Below are positions 1-10,169 of a stretch of DNA of 51,581 nt, piece after piece. The stretch spans positions 1-51,581 of the forward strand of contig CAJUOP010000017.1 of NCBI GenBank assembly GCA_910588465.1, in the 5' to 3' direction. Made by a program: the position numbers and the translations under genes. The notes below the pieces were generated by a model. The model saw nothing but the letters and a program-made list of their open reading frames with translations, had not been told where the DNA came from and made no database searches. This DNA is from an uncultured Christensenellaceae bacterium (lineage in GTDB: Bacteria > Bacillota > Clostridia > Christensenellales > Borkfalkiaceae). Each line of letters starts with the position of its first letter. Position 1 is the stretch's first letter.

Positions 1-176
1 CCATCCCGTTCATCATGGGATTCATGCCGTTCATGCCCATCCCGTTCATCATGGGATTCATGCCGTTCATGCCCATCCCGTTCATCATGGGATTCATGCC
101 GTTCATGCCCATCCCGTTCATCATGGGGTTCATGCCGTTCATGCCCATTCCGTTCATCATGGGGTTCATGCCGTTC
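1..176 (-). repeat. 36-bp tandem coding repeats (MNGMNPMMNGMG)
   Basis: A 36-bp unit recurs in register at 33, 69, 105 and 141, with a partial unit at 1-32 and a decayed one after 177. Each unit encodes twelve residues and keeps the frame of the giant gene. The copies nearest the edge are identical. Those at 105 and 141 carry single-base changes, and the array fades into non-repetitive sequence. The array continues outside the window. Confidence 0.95.
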
Positions 177-3100
177 ATCATCAGTCCGTTAAACATAGGA
201 TTCATACCGTTCGTCCCCATTGCCGCGTTGGGCTGCTGTGCCGCCGCCTGCTGCGCGTCGGCGTTAGGTTGCTGCACGGGCGCCGCGGCGGACGGAACGG
301 AAGCGTTCGCTTTCGCCGTCTGCGGGATTGCGACCTCCTCGTAATCGTCCTCGCTCCGCACCACGATGCGGCGTTTCTTCTTTTTGGGCTCTTCTTCAAG
401 CTCTTCGTCTCCGTCCGGCTCGCCGAGCTTGCCGAGCGCGTCCGCGGAATTCTCTTTCACCGCGGCTCCGCCCATCAGCCCGAGCGCGTCCGTATTCGCG
501 TGCAGGGCGGCTTCGTCCGCAAGCCCCATCACGCCGAGCGCCGCCGAAGTCTCGTTCAGCGCCGTATCCAATCCGAGCGGAAGTCCGCCGATTCCCAGCG
601 AGCCCGCCCCGACGTCCGCGGGAACGGAAGCCGCAGGCGCGGAAGCCACGGTCGCAACGGTTGCGACGGGCGCGGCTGCAACAGTCGCAACGGGGGCCGC
701 AGCCGCCGCAGGCTGCGCCGCATACACCACCGCAGGCGCGGGCGGCGCGTAAGGATAAGCGGGCGGATAGGCATAGGGAGCAGCGGGCGCGGGGGAATGC
801 TCCGAGCCCTTGCTCGCTAGCGCCTCCTTCATGGCGGCAGTCAGCTCGTCTAATTTATCCGAAAGTCCGTCCTTCTCCGCGCTCTTCGCCGCGGCGGGAA
901 CGGATTTTACGTCCTGCTCCGCAACAACGACCGCGGGTTCGGAAACGGGCTCCTCCTCGGGCGCGGGCTCCTCTTCCTCTTCTTCCTCTTGGACAAGCTC
1001 CTCCGCCTCTTCCGAAAGCTCCTCCTCGTAAGCGGCGACCGCGGCGCGGGAAGGTCTCTTAACAAGGTACACGATAGCGAACACGATAAACGCAAGCGCG
1101 CATACCGAGATCACCAGCCAGATCCAATACCGTTTTAAAAATCCGAGCGTCTTATCCGCAAAGCTCGCCGTCTGTTCGAACTCGGTCGCGGTAGTCGCGG
1201 GGTCGTTCGGCTCGCAGATCTCCGCGCCGAACTCGTAATCGTTCGCGCAGTCGCCGTTCAGCGTGGCAACCGCACGGTACTTCTTGCCGTCCTCGAACGC
1301 GCCGAACTCCACTTCGTTGCCGTCGCCGTCGATATATTTCACGGTATACTTTGCCTCGTCGGCGGGATTGGCGGGAATAAACTTTCCGTCCTTCCACTCG
1401 CCCGAGATAACGGCTTTTTTCACCTGCAAGGCAAGCGTAAAGTCGTCCGTGGCGGAGGAGGCAAGCGGCGATACGCAGCCCAAAGCCGCAACGTGCGCAG
1501 CCCCCGAAGCGGGCGCCTGCTTCCAGCGCGTGTTCTTCTGATCAATTAAATGGAATTTCACCGTATATTCGCCCGCGCGGTACAGCACGAGGTTTCCGTT
1601 CTCGTCCTTCGAGGCTGTCCCCGCAACGAAGGGCGAATAGTCGATAATGGTTACGTCCACCCAGTCGTAGTAGTCCGCGGGCAGATATTTATAGATATCC
1701 TCCGCCTTGCCGGTAAACACGATAGATTCGAGCGCGGGGCGCTCCATTTCGCGAATGGCGATCTCGAGCGTAAATTCCAAAGGAATCGTCCCCTCGTTTA
1801 CCCAACTCACGTTCTCGTCCGTGCGCAGAATAAAGGTTACCTTTTTTACGCCCACGTCAAGCATTTTAATTTCGCCCGAGTTGGGAACGGCAACGCCGTC
1901 TATTTCCATGGTAAGATGGTCTTTGATCGCGTCCCAGTTGGTAATAACGAAGCTCTGTTCATAGCCCGCGTAAGGCAAAACGGTTGCGCCGAACACGGGT
2001 TCGGGAATGGAAATCGGCATATTTGCGGGATCGAAGCCCGTGGTAAACTCGAATTCGGTCTGCGCCGTGGGATCGAACTGAACGTTATCCGCAAATTCCG
2101 GCTTCACGGTTAAAATGCCGACGTACTTCGTATCGAATTCCAGATTCGTTTTCTCTGCGGGGGTCGTATCGTACGATCCGTCCGCAAATACTTTATAAAT
2201 ATTGTAATCGTACAGCGCGGAAAAGTCGGAGCCGCCCAAATAGTCGGTATCGGCGATCACCTTTTCGGCGGCGGGAGCGTTGTTCGAGCCCGTCGTCCAG
2301 CCGTCCGTAAGCAGATTCAGCGGTTTAATTTCGTAAACGAACCGCGCGGGATCCAGACGGAACGTATTTTTCAGCGAGTTGGGCGCGTCGGGGTCCGCCT
2401 CGTCGAAGTAAACGTTAATGCGGTATTTGCCCGCTTCCGTGGGGAAGTCTGCGGCGCTCGTGCCGATCATAGTTTCGGTCCCGTCTTTAATCTGCCAGAT
2501 TTCGAAGCGGATATCCGCCTGCATGGCGATGGAGGGCACTTGCCCCTGCGGCTGACCGTTATACGCGTACTCTTTGGGTCCGAAGGTTACGGGCACGCCG
2601 GGGCGGTTATCCCCTACCGAAAATTCTTTTGTGATACTCGGAACCACCATACCGAACATGGTATCGTACAGCTCGTAATTGCCCGTGGTGGAGGGCGAGT
2701 CGATCACCGTTAATTTGGCATAGTATTCCTTGATATCTCCGGGCGTGGCAACAATATCGGCAAGCTGAACCTCCTGCGAGGGATCGCAGTCGATATGATT
2801 GTAATACTTCACCTCGAGCACGTTTTTAAACGCGCTGTCCGCCGCCATCACGTTGGCGATGGGAACCTCGAAGCTGTTCTGCGCTTCGGTACTGTCGTAA
2901 TGCGTTTCGCTGTTCGCCCAGTCGGTATCCAGCGACGAAGTTTTAATTTGTTTGGGCTTGATATTCCAAACGTGCGAGATAATGGCGGTCGTATCGTTGT
3001 TCATCAGCTTCACGCCGTCCTGATTCAGCCCCGCATTCGCGCCCGTCCAGCCCGCGAACGCGTGGTTTCCGTCGCACATTAACACATATCCCGCAGTGTA

Positions 3101-6100
3101 AGCCGTTCCGCCCGTGCTCACCGCCATGGCGGAGTTGGTCGCCGTAAAGCCTAATTGCGCGGAAGAACCCGTCGTTACCGTCAGCCAGCCGCTGTTCCCG
3201 TCTTTAATAGTGCCCGCGGGGGAATCCTTCAGCTTCATGGTAACGTTCGTCACGTTATATTCGGGGTCGTCCTCCCATTCCAGCTTCGATAAATCGAACA
3301 GCATGGGCTTAATCTGATAGGTGATCGTATAACCGGTGGAAAGGCTCGGATCGAGCTCGTATCCCGTGTCGGCGCTGATTTCCGCCCGAGCGGTATACAT
3401 GGCGCCGCCCGCTTTTACGTCCGTGGCGGTGTATTCGCCCGTATAGTTTACCAATACGCCCGTGGACAGCTTGGTTTCGTCCAGAGCAAAGGTGAAAGGC
3501 TGCGCGTTATAGTCTACCTGAGTTCCCACGGAGTTCACGGCAACGATTCCCGTTTTTACGTTGTTGTATTGCCATTGAATGGTAAGGCTCGTGATCTTCG
3601 CTTTTAAAATAAAGAAGCTGTACGAGGACGCCGAAGCGGTCGAGATCATGTAGTTGTCGTTCGCCGTTACGTTTTCGGCAAGCTCCACAACCAGATCATA
3701 GCTGCAATCCGCTTCGAATTGCGTCAAGTCTACCGTAACGTCGATTTCCGTTCCGTTTAAAATGATCGCCGAGCTCGGCACGTCCACGGGAGCGTCCGTC
3801 ACGGAGTCCTTCGTCTTGGTGTAATACACGCGCAGCTGCGGACTCTCCCCCGCGATCACTCCGCTCGCCTTAATTTTTATATCCGTGCGGGTGTTCATTT
3901 GCCAGCTTGTCACCGTGTCGTCGTCAAACGTAACGGCAAGTTCTTTTTTCTTGATTTCCAGCGTGATCGTGCGCGTCGTCGCCGTGTTGGTAAAGTCCTC
4001 CCACCGCGTGTTCGCCCCGCTGTCGGCAAGATATACGGTAAGGGTGTACGTGCCCACCTCCCGCGCTTTAAATTTATTGGCGCCCGAACCCAACTGCAAC
4101 CCGTTCGACCGCGCCCCCGCCGTAACGCCCGTAAGCGTGCCCGCAGAGCCGTCGTTAATCAGATCGAATTCCTGCCAATCGCCGTTATACTCTACCGTCG
4201 TAATCGAATTCGCGGGCGCGGTAGAGGCAAGCGGGGAGTTCGTAAACCACGGCACCGCAATGCTCTGTTTGTTTTTGGTGAACGCCGTTTCGCAGTTGTT
4301 CGCCGAATAGTCTATTTCGTAGTTGGAAGTGCTTGCGTTGGTAATGTACGGGCGGACGAAATAACTCCCCGCCACGGTGGGCTTGTTTGCCGACCAGTTG
4401 TTGCTGCCAGCCTTTCGGTATTGCAGCGCAAAGTCGGGCGCGGTGTCCTTTCCGATATCGTGCACGTACGGAATTCCCGAAACGTTCGGCTGAATACTTT
4501 CCCCGTTTTTCAAATCGCCGTCGTCCGTCACATTCGGCGCAAGCATCCCTATCCGCTTCTTTTTTACCGTCAACGTAAAAATTTTATCCGTTACCGACCC
4601 GTCCGACCATGTTCGCCCCAACGAAATTTCCGAAGCGTTCAGCGAAACTTTTCCGTAATAAACACCCGCGTCGTACACGTTAGCAACCGCCTGCGTGCAG
4701 GCAGAATCCTTATAAAACTGTACGGTGGAGACCATCGGCTCAAACCAGTCGATTTTATCTGTCGTATCATAATAGTTTCCGCCCGAAAGATTGGTATCTA
4801 CCGCCCAATCGTTTCCGTCGTATTCAACGGTAGTATCTTCCGCCTGCGTATATTCGAGCTCTAAGTGAATGCAAGGGCGCGTATAGAACGTATTGACTGT
4901 TCCGTAGGTCTGTACCCCCAAATTTACTATCGTTCCGTTTTCGTCCACAACCATAACTCCGGCACCTAACGAAGAAGCCGTTGAACCGAACACAAATTCC
5001 GCCGTACGCAAAAAAGACTGATATCCGATAAAATGCGAGTTTTGAGTATACGTGATCCACTGCGCATATCCGCGCGTACCCGTGCCGGTCTTTCGCTGTT
5101 CAATGCTGGTTTTCCAAAGCCCGTTCGCGCTCGCACCGTCGCCGTTCCCCAGCTCCGTATAACTCGGAAGCCAAACCTTATCGTCTTTCCATTGCCCGTA
5201 ATAAGGCTTTGTTTGATAATCTGAGTAAACGTTGTCCGTGGCGTAATGGACGAACGTCTTATAAGAATCTATGTTATCGTAAGATTCATTAAAGTTGTTC
5301 CAATATGTTCCGTATATAGCCTGCACTTTCGTGTTGGCATTCTTTTGGTCGCGTTGCCAGGCAATGTCGGAAGGCGTTAAAATGCGGTTGGAAATTGCGC
5401 CTTTCGTAAATTCGTAAAATTTATTATTTGTCGCATTCGCCGATTGCGCGTCCCAGTTGATCACCTCGTAACTGAATCCGTTCGGATTATTGTTGCTGCC
5501 CGCATCGGTTGTCGTCCACAATCCTATAATCGCAGGATTTGGCTTTCTTCCGCCGTTTCCGTCATCGATACCGATATCGGTAACGAAATCTCCGCCGTTA
5601 TTTAATGTTACCGCTCGGATATAACTTGCACCGTACATATTTGCAGGAGTATCCCATGTGGCGGATTCCACTATCGGATTAAACCCCGTCGAAAAGGTAC
5701 TGAACGCTCCGTTTGTATCCACAATTTGTTGCCCGAACGTAGTGGGATATGCACCGTCTGCCGCGCCTGATAACCACAACGTGAGTACGGGCTTTCCGCT
5801 AATAGATTTAGAAAGATAAGTGGGAATCCAGTTAAGCCCGCCGAGCTTTACCGTAACTTCGCTTTGCGTTGCCTGCCCTGTCGTACCCGCCGCCAAAGCG
5901 GCGTCCACCAAATCTTTCGGAGTTTTTCCCGTGCCGAGAAGCGCTTCCGAAAGCGCCGTATAAGGAGTAGAATTAAATCCGCCCGTAGCGGAATTATATA
6001 AATCTTCCTGTGATACCAACCCGTGAGAATATTCGGGAATCGAATATGCATTGGATCGAAGCGTGAACAAAGATAGCATTGCGCCGCAAGCTAACAAAAG

Positions 6101-6190
6101 GCACAAAAGCAACGCGGCAAACAAGCGTACGATAAAAGCGCTCTTATAGTACCCCCCCCGCAGATTCACTTTTGCATATTTCTTTTGCAT
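1..6190 (-). CDS. Giant membrane-anchored surface protein with Met/Asn-rich repeat tail (partial)
   Basis: From an ATG at 6190 the frame stays open to the window edge: 2,063 codons are visible and the C-terminus is missing. AAGGAG eight bases upstream fixes the start. Residues about 18-42 form a hydrophobic signal or anchor segment. Residues about 265-445 resemble the DUF6273 family (LPSYTEL, then FLRTA, then RPCIHLEL). From about 450 to 1,680 come beta-rich modules with recurring YNGDW, YNAQPF and YNGQPQ motifs, like the MBG/Ig-like domains of Firmicute surface proteins. A strong transmembrane segment at about 1,686-1,708 (YWIWLVISVCALAFIV) is followed by a cytoplasmic tail: a Glu-rich stretch, a Pro/Ala/Tyr-rich stretch, a KKKKRR patch and tandem MNGMNPMMNGMG repeats. 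No LPXTG motif is seen in the visible part. Function is not recognised; surface binding or sensing is inference. Confidence 0.85.
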   Translation of the reverse strand, partial: MQKKYAKVNLRGGYYKSAFIVRLFAALLLCLLLACGAMLSLFTLRSNAYSIPEYSHGLVSQEDLYNSATGGFNSTPYTALSEALLGTGKTPKDLVDAALAAGTTGQATQSEVTVKLGGLNWIPTYLSKSISGKPVLTLWLSGAADGAYPTTFGQQIVDTNGAFSTFSTGFNPIVESATWDTPANMYGASYIRAVTLNNGGDFVTDIGIDDGNGGRKPNPAIIGLWTTTDAGSNNNPNGFSYEVINWDAQSANATNNKFYEFTKGAISNRILTPSDIAWQRDQKNANTKVQAIYGTYWNNFNESYDNIDSYKTFVHYATDNVYSDYQTKPYYGQWKDDKVWLPSYTELGNGDGASANGLWKTSIEQRKTGTGTRGYAQWITYTQNSHFIGYQSFLRTAEFVFGSTASSLGAGVMVVDENGTIVNLGVQTYGTVNTFYTRPCIHLELEYTQAEDTTVEYDGNDWAVDTNLSGGNYYDTTDKIDWFEPMVSTVQFYKDSACTQAVANVYDAGVYYGKVSLNASEISLGRTWSDGSVTDKIFTLTVKKKRIGMLAPNVTDDGDLKNGESIQPNVSGIPYVHDIGKDTAPDFALQYRKAGSNNWSANKPTVAGSYFVRPYITNASTSNYEIDYSANNCETAFTKNKQSIAVPWFTNSPLASTAPANSITTVEYNGDWQEFDLINDGSAGTLTGVTAGARSNGLQLGSGANKFKAREVGTYTLTVYLADSGANTRWEDFTNTATTRTITLEIKKKELAVTFDDDTVTSWQMNTRTDIKIKASGVIAGESPQLRVYYTKTKDSVTDAPVDVPSSAIILNGTEIDVTVDLTQFEADCSYDLVVELAENVTANDNYMISTASASSYSFFILKAKITSLTIQWQYNNVKTGIVAVNSVGTQVDYNAQPFTFALDETKLSTGVLVNYTGEYTATDVKAGGAMYTARAEISADTGYELDPSLSTGYTITYQIKPMLFDLSKLEWEDDPEYNVTNVTMKLKDSPAGTIKDGNSGWLTVTTGSSAQLGFTATNSAMAVSTGGTAYTAGYVLMCDGNHAFAGWTGANAGLNQDGVKLMNNDTTAIISHVWNIKPKQIKTSSLDTDWANSETHYDSTEAQNSFEVPIANVMAADSAFKNVLEVKYYNHIDCDPSQEVQLADIVATPGDIKEYYAKLTVIDSPSTTGNYELYDTMFGMVVPSITKEFSVGDNRPGVPVTFGPKEYAYNGQPQGQVPSIAMQADIRFEIWQIKDGTETMIGTSAADFPTEAGKYRINVYFDEADPDAPNSLKNTFRLDPARFVYEIKPLNLLTDGWTTGSNNAPAAEKVIADTDYLGGSDFSALYDYNIYKVFADGSYDTTPAEKTNLEFDTKYVGILTVKPEFADNVQFDPTAQTEFEFTTGFDPANMPISIPEPVFGATVLPYAGYEQSFVITNWDAIKDHLTMEIDGVAVPNSGEIKMLDVGVKKVTFILRTDENVSWVNEGTIPLEFTLEIAIREMERPALESIVFTGKAEDIYKYLPADYYDWVDVTIIDYSPFVAGTASKDENGNLVLYRAGEYTVKFHLIDQKNTRWKQAPASGAAHVAALGCVSPLASSATDDFTLALQVKKAVISGEWKDGKFIPANPADEAKYTVKYIDGDGNEVEFGAFEDGKKYRAVATLNGDCANDYEFGAEICEPNDPATTATEFEQTASFADKTLGFLKRYWIWLVISVCALAFIVFAIVYLVKRPSRAAVAAYEEELSEEAEELVQEEEEEEEPAPEEEPVSEPAVVVAEQDVKSVPAAAKSAEKDGLSDKLDELTAAMKEALASKGSEHSPAPAAPYAYPPAYPYAPPAPAVVYAAQPAAAAAPVATVAAAPVATVATVASAPAASVPADVGAGSLGIGGLPLGLDTALNETSAALGVMGLADEAALHANTDALGLMGGAAVKENSADALGKLGEPDGDEELEEEPKKKKRRIVVRSEDDYEEVAIPQTAKANASVPSAAAPVQQPNADAQQAAAQQPNAAMGTNGMNPMFNGLMMNGMNPMMNGMGMNGMNPMMNGMGMNGMNPMMNGMGMNGMNPMMNGMGMNGMNPMMNGM

Positions 6191-6217
6191 ATTTCGTTCT
6201 CCTTATTCCACTCTATT

Positions 6218-6271
6218 TGTCACTCTGAGCATATTGTCATTCTGAGCCCCTTTATGGGGCGTGAGAATCTC
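6218..6271. repeat. Degenerate TGTCATTCTGAG-type repeat, two tandem heads
   Basis: Two TGTCAYTCTGAGC heads lie at 6218 and 6235, and the second ends in GAGAATCTC. The stretch GAGCCCCTTTATGGGGCG is nearly repeated at 30871. The copy lies in the 5' untranslated region of the giant gene, between its promoter (6297-6325) and start codon. Confidence 0.7.
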
Positions 6272-6296
6272 TTGCAATTATACCGATACATATTAA

Positions 6297-6325
6297 ATTG
6301 TACCACACTATTTTAAATATTTCAA
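6297..6325 (-). promoter_or_regulatory. Promoter of the giant surface protein gene
   Basis: Minus-strand -35 TTGAAA (6320-6325) and -10 TACAAT (6297-6302) are 17 bases apart. The predicted transcript starts near 6290 and has a leader of about 100 bases that contains the 6218-6271 repeat. Confidence 0.7.
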
Positions 6326-6403
6326 CCTTTTTCTTACAAGATTTTATTTTTAACCCATTCAACATAAATTTATTATAATATATTATATTCTTTCGCTATG
6401 ATA

Positions 6404-6432
6404 AAAGGCGCATTTTCTCTTAATACGCCTTT
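6404..6432 (-). terminator. Probable terminator after hemW
   Basis: AAAGGCG pairs with CGCCTTT, with a short extension past one mismatch, and is followed on the minus strand by TTATC. It lies 17 bases beyond the hemW stop. The U-tract is modest. Confidence 0.55.
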
Positions 6433-6448
6433 CCGTATCGTTCAATTA

Positions 6449-7558
6449 TTATGCCATAAATTCGGTTAAAATCTGATTTTGCACGTATAAGAATTCGGGT
6501 TTTATTCGGGTATATTCTCCGCTGTCCGTAAAATATTGCGCCGTCTTTTTATATCCCGCCGAAAAATCTTCTTTCCATTCGCTCCCGAACGCCTTTTTAT
6601 ACTCCTCCGCGCAGATTCCCCGTTCGGTACGCAGGGCAAGCATTACAAACTCGAATTTCGCGTCCGCCTCGCTTACCTCTTCGCTCTCTACCACGGGTAA
6701 AAATCCCGAAAGCACACACTTCATATAATCGTCTAAATGAAACGTATTCGTAAACCGCTTGCCAGCCATAAACGAACTTGCCGAAACGCCCAGTCCCAGA
6801 TATTCGCCCCGCCGCCAATAATTTATGTTGTGTTTGCTCTCGAAGCCCTTTTTGCAAAAATTGCTCACTTCGTACCGTTCGTACCCCTTTTCCTTCAACA
6901 GAGAATACCCGTAATCGTAAAGCGCGCGCACCTCGTCGCCGTCGGGAAGCTCTCCGTTTAAATAGTCGGTATAAATGGGCGTGCCGTCCTCGGGCGTAAG
7001 CGCGTACATCGAAATATGTTTCGCTCCGCTCAGCGCGGCGACCTCTATCGTCTTTTTTACGTCCTCCTTCGTCTGCCCCTTTAACCCGAGCATAACGTCG
7101 GCGGAAAAGTTCTTGCCCTTTAACAAAGAAGTGCAGTACAGATATTCGCGCACGGTATGTATGCGGTTTAAATTTGCAAGCTGCTCATCTATCGCCGTTT
7201 GCAGCCCCACCGAATAACGGTTTATCCCCGCGCGGGCGTACGTTTCTATTTTCTTTTCGTTTACCGTGCCGGGATTCATTTCGATCGTGATTTCGGGATT
7301 TTTGGAAAGCCGAAAGCTGTTTTTAATCTGTTTAATCGCGCCGTAAATATAAGCGGGGTCTATCACCGAAGGCGTTCCGCCGCCGATATATACGGTATCG
7401 AACGTAATTTCTTTACATTGCTCGGCGCGCAACTGCATTTCTTTATAGAGGCACGCCATGTAAGCCTCGGCAAACGCCAGCTTATCGGGAAAAGACGTAA
7501 AGTCGCAATACGTGCATTTTTGCTTGCAAAATGGGATATGAATATAAATGCCAGACAT
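6449..7558 (-). CDS. hemW: HemW-type radical SAM protein (heme chaperone family)
   Basis: 369 residues, the usual length for HemW. It was long annotated as oxygen-independent coproporphyrinogen III oxidase, but the family is now known to bind and deliver heme. The radical-SAM [4Fe-4S] motif is C11-x3-C15-x2-C18 in IHIPFCKQKCTYCDF. It is followed by the glycine-rich YIGGGTPS SAM-binding stretch, ITIEMNPGT, and the C-terminal HemN-C region. AAGGAG lies eight bases before the ATG. In many Firmicutes hemW follows lepA and precedes hrcA-grpE-dnaK. Here lepA is upstream, but an MGMT gene and repeats intervene, and the giant surface protein follows instead of hrcA. I see no heme biosynthesis gene nearby, so the client protein is not evident. 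Confidence 0.9.
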   Translation of the reverse strand: MSGIYIHIPFCKQKCTYCDFTSFPDKLAFAEAYMACLYKEMQLRAEQCKEITFDTVYIGGGTPSVIDPAYIYGAIKQIKNSFRLSKNPEITIEMNPGTVNEKKIETYARAGINRYSVGLQTAIDEQLANLNRIHTVREYLYCTSLLKGKNFSADVMLGLKGQTKEDVKKTIEVAALSGAKHISMYALTPEDGTPIYTDYLNGELPDGDEVRALYDYGYSLLKEKGYERYEVSNFCKKGFESKHNINYWRRGEYLGLGVSASSFMAGKRFTNTFHLDDYMKCVLSGFLPVVESEEVSEADAKFEFVMLALRTERGICAEEYKKAFGSEWKEDFSAGYKKTAQYFTDSGEYTRIKPEFLYVQNQILTEFMA

Positions 7559-7618
7559 AGTACTCTCCTTATTCGTATTTTATCGCTTTTATTGCCATGC
7601 TGCCCCGCTCTACCTCTC

Positions 7619-7705
7619 TGTCATGCTGAACGCACGTAAGGCATCTCATGTTACGTAGTCCGCCCATCATCCCATGGGATTCTTCGGCTCCGCCTCAGAA
7701 TGACA
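7619..7705. repeat. MITE-like inverted-repeat element, 87 bp
   Basis: The ends TGTCATGCTGA and TCAGAATGACA form an 11-bp terminal inverted repeat with one mismatch. The right part (CATGGGATTCTTCGGC and CCTCAGAATGACAA) is found again at 30992-31024. It has no coding capacity and sits between hemW and the MGMT gene. Confidence 0.65.
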
Positions 7706-7725
7706 AACCGAATCCCCTCGTCGGT

Positions 7726-8034
7726 TCACTCCTCTCCGTTCCATACATATTTGCAAATATCCACATAGCCGTTATCCGTTTCCACACCTTCCGCGCGCAA
7801 CAGCTCCGCCTGCTTTTCCCACCCGCCGAACGCGAACGCGGGAGCAAGCCGCCCTTCCCGATTCACCACGCGGTGGCAGGGCACGACAACGGGATAAGGG
7901 TTGCGGTGCAGCGCGTTCCCCACCTGACGGGACGCGCGCGGAGAGCCGATCGCCGCGGCGATCATGCCGTACGTTACCACCCTTCCTCTGGGCACCGTCT
8001 TTAAATATTCGTACACCTTTTCCGAAAAAGTCAT
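7726..8034 (-). CDS. MGMT/Ogt-family DNA-binding domain protein
   Basis: 102 residues: only the C-terminal DNA-binding and alkyl-acceptor domain of methylated-DNA-protein cysteine methyltransferases, without the N-terminal ribonuclease-like domain. The helix-turn-helix with the arginine finger (SPRASRQVGNAL, residues 31-42) and the active-site motif PCHRV (Cys53) are intact. It differs from alkyltransferase-like proteins of the YbaZ/Atl type, which have Trp in place of Cys. The expected role is O6-alkylguanine repair or lesion recognition; stand-alone domains of this size are common and mostly untested. A GAGGGA-like site precedes the ATG. It lies between two blocks of degenerate repeats, so it is probably a separate unit inserted between lepA and hemW. 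Confidence 0.85.
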   Translation of the reverse strand: MTFSEKVYEYLKTVPRGRVVTYGMIAAAIGSPRASRQVGNALHRNPYPVVVPCHRVVNREGRLAPAFAFGGWEKQAELLRAEGVETDNGYVDICKYVWNGEE

Positions 8035-8068
8035 AGCTTTTCCCTCATATGTTCCTGTCCACTCTTCC

Positions 8069-8142
8069 TGTCATTCTGAGGTACGGCGCGAGAATCTCTG
8101 TCCTCAGATTCCTTCGGTCGCTTTCGCTGCCTCTGAATGACA
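8069..8142. repeat. MITE-like inverted-repeat element, 74 bp
   Basis: It starts TGTCATTCTGAG and ends CTCTGAATGACA (11 of 12 positions complementary), with an internal GAGAATCTC. Its left 20 bases recur at 8207. Confidence 0.65.
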
Positions 8143-8184
8143 GAACCAGCCGCCCGCTGCCTCTGAATGACAGAACCAGCCGCC
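8125..8184. repeat. Perfect tandem duplication of a 30-bp unit
   Basis: 8125-8154 and 8155-8184 are identical. The unit includes the right terminus of the preceding repeat element (CTCTGAATGACA) plus flanking CAGAACCAGCCGCC. It looks like a recent slippage or recombination event. Confidence 0.9.
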
Positions 8185-8206
8185 CTCCGTCACGCCGTCC
8201 GCCCTT

Positions 8207-8250
8207 TGTCATTCTGAGGTACGGCGCAGCCGTGCCGTGAGAATCCCCCG
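8207..8250. repeat. Truncated copy of the TGTCATTCTGAG repeat
   Basis: It shares TGTCATTCTGAGGTACGGCG with 8069 and ends in GAGAATCCCCC. It lies 16 bases past the lepA stop, with no right-hand inverted terminus. Confidence 0.6.
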
Positions 8251-8265
8251 AAACGCAGTCCGCGG

Positions 8266-10077
<1,812 letters not shown>

Positions 10078-10099
10078 ATAATCTCTCCGTTCGAAAAAT

Positions 10100-10128
10100 A
10101 TTATAATAAATTTCGGAATTTTTTGCAA
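10100..10128 (-). promoter_or_regulatory. lepA promoter
   Basis: Minus-strand -35 TTGCAA (10123-10128) and -10 TATAAT (10100-10105) with a 17-base spacer. The leader is about 16 bases and includes the GGAGAG site. Confidence 0.75.
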
Positions 10129-10134
10129 CTGCTA

Positions 10135-10163
10135 TTGCAATTTTTCGGATAATTTGCTAAAAT
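10135..10163 (+). promoter_or_regulatory. Glycerophosphodiesterase promoter, leaderless configuration
   Basis: -35 TTGCAA (10135-10140), 17-base spacer, -10 TAAAAT (10158-10163). Only six bases separate the -10 box from the ATG at 10170, so transcription should begin at or next to the start codon. Its -35 is six bases from the -35 of the divergent lepA promoter. Confidence 0.7.
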
Positions 10164-10169
10164 AGCGTT

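Noticed and set aside
1..176. Possible CRISPR array (36-bp repeats)
   Set aside because: The units are directly contiguous with no spacers, and they translate in frame with the giant gene.
15..344. Plus-strand frame encoding repeated MGFMPFMPIPFI units
   Set aside because: It is the antisense of the Met/Asn repeats of the giant minus-strand gene. It has no ribosome site and stops soon after the repeats.
1550..4864. Several plus-strand frames of 140-320 codons
   Set aside because: They are antisense to the continuous minus-strand giant frame, have no ribosome sites, and show Arg/Val-rich composition typical of shadow frames.
7559..8265. tRNA or small RNA gene in the repeat-filled gaps
   Set aside because: I found no cloverleaf or conserved T-loop. 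The structure is explained by inverted-repeat elements.
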